Origin: PALSA-555 sp036521915
GTDB taxonomy: Bacteria > Actinomycetota > Acidimicrobiia > IMCC26256 > PALSA-555
Length of the DNA stretch: 16,976 nucleotides
Assembly: GCA_036521915.1 (NCBI GenBank)
Contig: DATDGU010000150.1
Coordinates: 1 to 16,976, forward strand
Direction: 5' to 3'
Made by a program: the position numbers and the translations under genes
Part shown: positions 13,363 to 16,976 of the stretch, piece by piece
How the letters are laid out: each line of letters opens with the position of its first letter
Numbering within the stretch: the stretch's first letter is position 1
The notes under the pieces: model-generated
Told to the model about the DNA's origin: nothing
The model's database searches: none
The model's input: only the letters and a program-made list of their open reading frames with translations

Positions 13363-14166
13363 ATGGACCTGGGCGGCAAGGTCGCGATCGTCACCGGCGC
13401 CAGCCGCGGGGTGGGCGCCGCGACTGCGGTCGCCCTCGCAGCCGAGGGAATGCGCGTCGCGTGCGCCGCCCGCGCCACCGACGACGCGCCGCTCCGACTG
13501 CCCGGGACGATCGACGCGACCGTGCGCCGAATCACCGACGCGGGCGGCGACGCCATCGCCGTGCCGACGAACCTGGCGAACGACGACGACGTCGAGTCGC
13601 TGGTCGACCAGACCGTCGACGCATTCGGTGGCGTCGACGTGCTCGTCAACAACGCCGCTATCACGTTTCCCGGTGATCTCGAGCTCGAGATGAAGCGCTT
13701 CGACCTCACGATGAACGTCGACCTGCGCGCCCCGCTGCTCGCGATCCGGGCGGCGCTCCCGTCGATGCGGGCGCGAGGTGGCGGGCGCATCGTGAACGTC
13801 TCCTCCGCCGCCGCCCTCAACTACTACCCGGGCCTCATGGCGTACGGCATGGCGAAGATCGCGCTCGAGCACCTCACCGTGGCGGCCGCCGAGCAGCTGC
13901 GCCACGACGCGATCGCCGTGAACACGTTCCGCATCGACGTGCCGGTCGCGTCCGAGGGCTTCGTCGCCAACACGCCCGGACAGGATCACTCCAGCTGGGA
14001 GCCGAGCGAGATCGCGGCCGAGGGGATCATCTGGATGGTGCGCCAGCCGGACAGCTACTCCGGCCACAACGACAGCATGGCGGCGCTGCGCGCCGAGCAC
14101 GGGATCATGGGCGGCGGGCGGGGCACCACGCCGATGGCGCCGGGCACCGACCTGCATCTCGGCTGA
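13363..14166 (+). CDS. short-chain dehydrogenase/reductase (classical SDR)
   Basis: NAD(P)-dependent oxidoreductase of unknown substrate. The 267 residues carry the Rossmann glycine motif TGASRGVG (11-18), the NNAA structural motif (96-99), and the catalytic Ser near 147-148, Tyr161 and Lys165 (YGMAK). R31 and R37 around the end of strand 2 lean towards NADP(H), tentatively. The C-terminus has a glycine/methionine-rich loop (HGIMGGGRGTTPM) beyond the usual fold end. It starts 9 nt after the ligD stop, but functional linkage to DNA repair is not expected; the gene may have its own leaderless promoter. Typical reactions are alcohol/ketone interconversions in lipid or xenobiotic metabolism. Confidence 0.9.
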   Translation: MDLGGKVAIVTGASRGVGAATAVALAAEGMRVACAARATDDAPLRLPGTIDATVRRITDAGGDAIAVPTNLANDDDVESLVDQTVDAFGGVDVLVNNAAITFPGDLELEMKRFDLTMNVDLRAPLLAIRAALPSMRARGGGRIVNVSSAAALNYYPGLMAYGMAKIALEHLTVAAAEQLRHDAIAVNTFRIDVPVASEGFVANTPGQDHSSWEPSEIAAEGIIWMVRQPDSYSGHNDSMAALRAEHGIMGGGRGTTPMAPGTDLHLG

Positions 14167-14196
14167 CACTGCCGCGGCCCGGCGCGCGGCGACTCC

Positions 14197-14202
14197 TACC
14201 CT
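14197..14202 (+). promoter_or_regulatory. -10 element TACCCT for the metalloprotein/CDF pair
   Basis: TACCCT ends 8 nt before ATG 14211, without any ribosome-binding site between; same layout as at 2982-2987. Confidence 0.45.
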
Positions 14203-14210
14203 GGCCCGCG

Positions 14211-14876
14211 ATGTCGAGCCCGAGACCGCGCGATTCCCAGCGAGCCCGCGTGTACCGCGCCGAGCTGCCGCTCGCGGCGAGCCCGCTGCCCGGCCTGCCG
14301 GCGTGCGCCCGGTTCGCGGAGCGCGTCGTGGGCACGCTGTGGTGGGACGGCCGATTCCCGGCGCTGACCCAGGACCGGATCCCGCGGTTCCGCCCCGGCA
14401 ACGGCGCCCGCACCGCCTACTTCACCGACGCCGACGTCGGCGACGACTGGACGATCACGCTCCCCCGCCGCTACCGCACGAAGGGCATCGTGCTCCACGA
14501 GCTCGCCCACTGGGCCCTCGCGGACCAGCGGGACCTCCCCACGCACGGCGCGACGTTCACGCGCCTCGTGCTCGACGCCACCGCCGAGTTCTGCGGTCCC
14601 GAGCGCGCCGACGCGCTCACCGGCGCGTACCGCGCCGAGCGGGTCCGGGTCGGCGCGCCGCCGCGCCAGGGGCCCGACGGGCGGTGGCGCTACGGCTGGG
14701 ACGAACGGCTCCGCCTCTCGCTGCAGCGCGCGGTGGCGATCCGGGCGGGCGCCGCCCCGACCGTCACAGGGGTCCTCGAGGCGATCGAGGGTGAGGCGCG
14801 TCTCGTGGTGCGGGCCGGCGACTCGACGCACCGCATCGAGACGACCGCCGTGTGGTCCGTGGAACCCGCGGCGTAG
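14211..14876 (+). CDS. HExxH zinc metallohydrolase-like protein (TIGR04338-like)
   Basis: Predicted zinc-dependent hydrolase of unknown substrate, cytoplasmic (no signal peptide). The 221 residues contain the metal site H96-E97-L-A-H100 (IVLHELAHWA) with a probable third ligand H112 in THGATFTRL, 11 residues after the second His. This HExxH-x11-H spacing resembles the SprT/WSS1-type zincin layout, and the sequence reads like the actinobacterial family I recall as TIGR04338. An N-terminal segment (PLPGLPACARFAERVVGTLWW, cut here to its start and end P25-W45) precedes the core, and a basic linker (150-175) precedes a C-terminal beta region. Its stop TAG is 2 nt from the start of the CDF gene, so the two are translated together. 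Confidence 0.75.
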   Translation: MSSPRPRDSQRARVYRAELPLAASPLPGLPACARFAERVVGTLWWDGRFPALTQDRIPRFRPGNGARTAYFTDADVGDDWTITLPRRYRTKGIVLHELAHWALADQRDLPTHGATFTRLVLDATAEFCGPERADALTGAYRAERVRVGAPPRQGPDGRWRYGWDERLRLSLQRAVAIRAGAAPTVTGVLEAIEGEARLVVRAGDSTHRIETTAVWSVEPAA

Positions 14877-14878
14877 CC

Positions 14879-15793
14879 GTGGAGGAGAGCAGCCGCCGCG
14901 CGGTCGTCGCCGCATTGGCCGCGAATCTCGGAATCGCGGTCGCCAAGTTCGTCGCGTTCGCCGTCACCGGGGCGACGGCGCTGCTCGCCGAGGCGATCCA
15001 CTCGGTCGCCGACTCGGGGAACGAGTTCATCCTCGGCGTCGGCGGCCGGCGCGCCGAGCGCGCCCCGACCGCGGAGCGCCCGTTCGGGTTCGGGCGGGAG
15101 CGCTACTTCTTCGCGTTCGTCGTCGCGCTGGTCCTCTTCACCCTCGGGTCACTGTTCGCGATCTACGAGGGCGTGACGAAGCTGGCCCACCTCGAGCCGG
15201 TCGACCAGCCCGCGGTGGGCTTCGTCGTGCTCGGCGTGGCGCTCGTGCTCGAGAGCCTCTCGCTACGCACCGCGAGCCGCGCGGCGAACGCGGTGCGCGG
15301 CGACCTGGGCTGGTGGGGCTTCATCCGCTCGACGAAGGCGCCCGAGCTCCCCGTCGTGCTGATCGAGGACTTCGGCGGGATCGTCGGACTGCTCCTCGCC
15401 GGGGCCGGGCTCGGCCTCACCGTCGCGACCGGCGACCCGACCTACGACGCCGCGGCGAGCGTCGCGATCGGGGTCCTGCTCGGCATCCTCGCCACGGTCC
15501 TGGCGATCGAGACCAAGAGCCTCCTCATCGGCGAGACGGCCTCGGCCGACGACGAGGCCGACATCCGCACCGCGATCGTGAACGGCCCCGAGGTCGAGCG
15601 GCTCATCCATCTCCGCACCCAGCATCTCGGACCCGAGGAGCTGCTCGTGGCGGCCAAGATCGACCTCACCGCCGACGCCGAGCCGGACACGGCGCAGGCC
15701 ATCGACCGCATCGAGGCCCGGATCCGCGCGCGCGTCCCGCACGCCCGGGTCATCTACCTCGAGCCCGACGTCTACCGCGGCGACCCGACGTAG
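14879..15793 (+). CDS. cation diffusion facilitator (CDF) metal exporter, SLC30A9-like
   Basis: Exports Zn2+ or another divalent metal in exchange for protons. The 304 residues show a six-helix CDF layout: the helix-2 site H41-S-V-A-D45-S-G-N48-E49, the GFGRERYFFAF loop (70-80), the helix-5 site with E163-D164 (LIEDFGG) where YiiP has His/Asp, and a cytosolic C-terminal domain (215-304) with THLGPEELLVAAK-like sequence (248-260). The NE and ED variants match the SLC30A9/ZnT9-like branch, so the metal may differ from YiiP's zinc. GTG 14879, 2 nt after the upstream stop, is chosen over GTG 14852 since it gives the usual short N-terminus and avoids overlap. Its stop lies 1 nt from the convergent gene's stop, leaving no room for a terminator between them. 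Confidence 0.92.
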   Translation: MEESSRRAVVAALAANLGIAVAKFVAFAVTGATALLAEAIHSVADSGNEFILGVGGRRAERAPTAERPFGFGRERYFFAFVVALVLFTLGSLFAIYEGVTKLAHLEPVDQPAVGFVVLGVALVLESLSLRTASRAANAVRGDLGWWGFIRSTKAPELPVVLIEDFGGIVGLLLAGAGLGLTVATGDPTYDAAASVAIGVLLGILATVLAIETKSLLIGETASADDEADIRTAIVNGPEVERLIHLRTQHLGPEELLVAAKIDLTADAEPDTAQAIDRIEARIRARVPHARVIYLEPDVYRGDPT

Positions 15794-15794
15794 C

Positions 15795-16322
15795 TCACGC
15801 GGACTCGTCGAGGCGCTGCATGGCGTCGCGGTACCGGCGGCCGTTGCGCACGTAGTTCGCCGCGTTGCGCTCGATGTCGGCGGCGTCGACGCTGTCCGGG
15901 CGCAGCCGCGCCGGCACGCCGAGCGCCATCGCCCGCGACGGCACCTCCATGCCGTTCGGGACGAGCGCGCTCGCGCCGACGAGGGCGTGGGTGCGCACCA
16001 CGGCCCGGTGCAGCACGACGGCGTTCGTGCCGACGAGCGCGCGGTCCTCGACGACGCAGCACTCGAGGTGCGCGAGATGGCCGACCACGCAGTCGTCGCC
16101 GACGATGGTCGGCAGCTCGGCGGTGCAGTGGACGACCGTGCCGTCCTGGATCGAGGTGCGGGCGCCGATGCGGATGTAGCCGTAGTCCCCGCGCAGGACC
16201 GCGTGGGGCCAGACCGTCGTGTCGGCGCCGAGCGTCACGTTGCCGATCACCGTGGCGTCGGGGTGCACCCAGGCGTCGGGGTGGATGTCGGGGACGGCCT
16301 CACCGAGCCGGTAGATGGCCAC
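15795..16322 (-). CDS. gamma-carbonic-anhydrase-like left-handed beta-helix protein
   Basis: The 175 residues match the CaiE/PaaY/YrdA-type family: hexapeptide repeats from about 15 to 125 (PDATVIGNVTLGADTTVWPHAVLRGD, of which R44-D46 is the conserved RGD), the metal-site segment QDGTVVH (H65), GHLAH (H82, H85), and a C-terminal helix. Aligning to YrdA-type GHxxxxHxC suggests that the third zinc-binding His is replaced by Glu87 (HLECC), while His85 lies two residues earlier; carbonic anhydrase activity is therefore uncertain. GTG 16322 is the only start giving the typical AIYRLGE N-terminus. TACCGT ends 8 nt upstream, a leaderless layout. The long open frame beyond 16322 overlaps the divergent gene and is ignored. 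Confidence 0.85.
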   Translation of the reverse strand: MAIYRLGEAVPDIHPDAWVHPDATVIGNVTLGADTTVWPHAVLRGDYGYIRIGARTSIQDGTVVHCTAELPTIVGDDCVVGHLAHLECCVVEDRALVGTNAVVLHRAVVRTHALVGASALVPNGMEVPSRAMALGVPARLRPDSVDAADIERNAANYVRNGRRYRDAMQRLDESA

Positions 16323-16330
16323 GCCGGGCG

Positions 16331-16340
16331 ACGGTAGCCT
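16331..16340. promoter_or_regulatory. overlapping divergent -10 elements (ACGGTAGCCT)
   Basis: Reverse-strand TACCGT (16336 to 16331) ends 8 nt before GTG 16322. Forward TAGCCT (16335-16340) ends 6 nt before GTG 16347. They share the central TA, and each places its transcription start at the start codon. Confidence 0.5.
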
Positions 16341-16346
16341 CGGCGT

Positions 16347-16976
16347 GTGCTCGACTCGACCACGATCGAGGCGCACGTCGCCGCCGTGCAGCGCGACGGG
16401 TACACGATCCTCGAGGGGGTCATCGAGCCGGACGTCGTCGACGGGCTGGCCGCAGACCTCGACCGACTCGAGGCGTTCTTCGACGTGCAGCCGTCGGCCA
16501 ACAGCTTCGAGGGCAGCCACACCCTGCGCATCTACAACCTGCTCGCCTTCGGGAAACGCTTCGAGGCGGTCCCGGTGCACGAGCACGTGCTCCCGATCGT
16601 CGAGGGCGTGCTCGACCCCGGCTGTCTCGTCTCCTCGCTGTCGTCGATCACGATCCTGCCGGGCGAGACGGCCCAGCCGATCCACGCGGACGACCAGCTG
16701 ATCCCGCTCCCCAAGCCGCACGTCCCGACGGTGTGCAACACGATGTGGGCGCTCACCGACTTCACCGAGGCGAACGGCGCGACGCGCCTCATCCCGCGGA
16801 CGCACACCGCGGACTCCTCCCCGGACTACGGCGCGCCGTACGACTCGATCGCCGCCGAGATGCCGAAGGGCAGCGTGCTCGTCTGGCACGGGAGCCTCTG
16901 GCACGGCGGCGGCGCGAACGGGACGGACGCGAAGCGGGTCGGCGTGGCGATGAACTACTGCGCGGGCTGGATCCGC
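16347..16976 (+). CDS. phytanoyl-CoA dioxygenase (PhyH) family protein, 3' end cut by the window
   Basis: Predicted Fe(II)/2-oxoglutarate-dependent hydroxylase. The 210 visible residues include VQRDGYTILEGVI (14-26), the usual N-terminal entry of PhyH proteins, and the facial-triad start H113-A-D115 (QPIHADDQ). The distal His is H186 (LWHGGGANG), and the 2-oxoglutarate-binding Arg is probably R197 (AKRVGVAMNY). The frame is open to the window edge, so the C-terminus is missing but all catalytic residues are present. GTG 16347 is chosen because it follows TAGCCT by 6 nt and gives a full N-terminus; GTG 16345 is in another frame. The substrate is unknown; the family covers lipid, halogenated and natural-product hydroxylations. 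Confidence 0.88.
   Translation, partial: MLDSTTIEAHVAAVQRDGYTILEGVIEPDVVDGLAADLDRLEAFFDVQPSANSFEGSHTLRIYNLLAFGKRFEAVPVHEHVLPIVEGVLDPGCLVSSLSSITILPGETAQPIHADDQLIPLPKPHVPTVCNTMWALTDFTEANGATRLIPRTHTADSSPDYGAPYDSIAAEMPKGSVLVWHGSLWHGGGANGTDAKRVGVAMNYCAGWIR

Noticed and set aside
12418..14169. Upstream extension of the ku frame over ligD and the SDR gene
   Set aside because: Ku has its canonical N-terminus at ATG 12417; the remainder is antisense to two well-supported genes.
14852..14878. GTG 14852 as start of the CDF gene
   Set aside because: Adds nine residues that overlap the upstream gene and have no ribosome-binding site; GTG 14879 gives a coupled, family-like start.
16323..16904. Upstream extension of the carbonic-anhydrase-like frame
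   Set aside because: Antisense to the PhyH gene, with no homology-like content; GTG 16322 gives the family's usual start.
1..16976. CRISPR arrays, tRNA or rRNA genes, riboswitches, prophage or plasmid origin
   Set aside because: No regularly spaced repeats, no cloverleaf or rRNA-like blocks, no phage or replication genes seen. The single IS is the only mobile element.

Overview
The window is very G+C-rich, gene-dense chromosomal DNA. Many genes start with GTG, gaps are short, and several promoters abut the start codon. Gene content (Ku/LigD end joining, a fused branched-chain-type ABC transporter, DUF6529-like protein, GTG starts) points to an actinobacterium, possibly Acidimicrobiia-like; this is inference from style and content, as no rRNA or tRNA marker is present.

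Layout. (1) 1-1123: an IS481/IS3-like insertion sequence, reverse strand, with imperfect terminal inverted repeats; its outer left end may lie beyond the window. (2) 1163-1978 (-): a membrane-anchored extracytoplasmic protein of unknown function. It is divergent from (3) 2053-2958: a class I haloalkane dehalogenase-like hydrolase. (4) 2996-6634: one 1212-residue polypeptide carrying a complete LivH-LivM-LivF-LivG transporter core, followed by (5) 6750-8438: its likely extracytoplasmic substrate-binding protein. (6) 8408-9243 (-): a small membrane protein translationally coupled to a hexapeptide acyltransferase. (7) 9338-11318 (+): a tight three-gene operon encoding a five-helix membrane protein, a membrane-anchored cytochrome c and a periplasmic-binding-protein fold without a signal peptide. 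(8) 11415-11570: a 51-residue cysteine-containing protein behind an AT-rich palindrome. (9) 11572-13353: divergent ku and a stand-alone LigD polymerase domain, sharing an 18-bp promoter gap. (10) 13363-15793 (+): an SDR oxidoreductase, a HELAH metalloprotein and a coupled CDF metal transporter. (11) 15795-16976: a gamma-carbonic-anhydrase-like protein (-) divergent from a truncated PhyH dioxygenase (+).

How the genes work together. The clearest functional units are the transporter core plus binding protein (uptake of an amino-acid-like or other small polar solute, possibly linked to the upstream dehalogenase), the Ku/polymerase end-joining pair, and the metalloprotein/CDF pair. The three-gene electron-transfer-like operon at 9338-11318 is the least understood unit and the best candidate for something undescribed.

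The most general signal is regulatory. Eight start codons are preceded at 6-8 nt by a TAnnnT hexamer with no Shine-Dalgarno between them, as expected of leaderless mRNAs. At two divergent pairs the opposing hexamers share their TA, forming AnnnTAnnnT.
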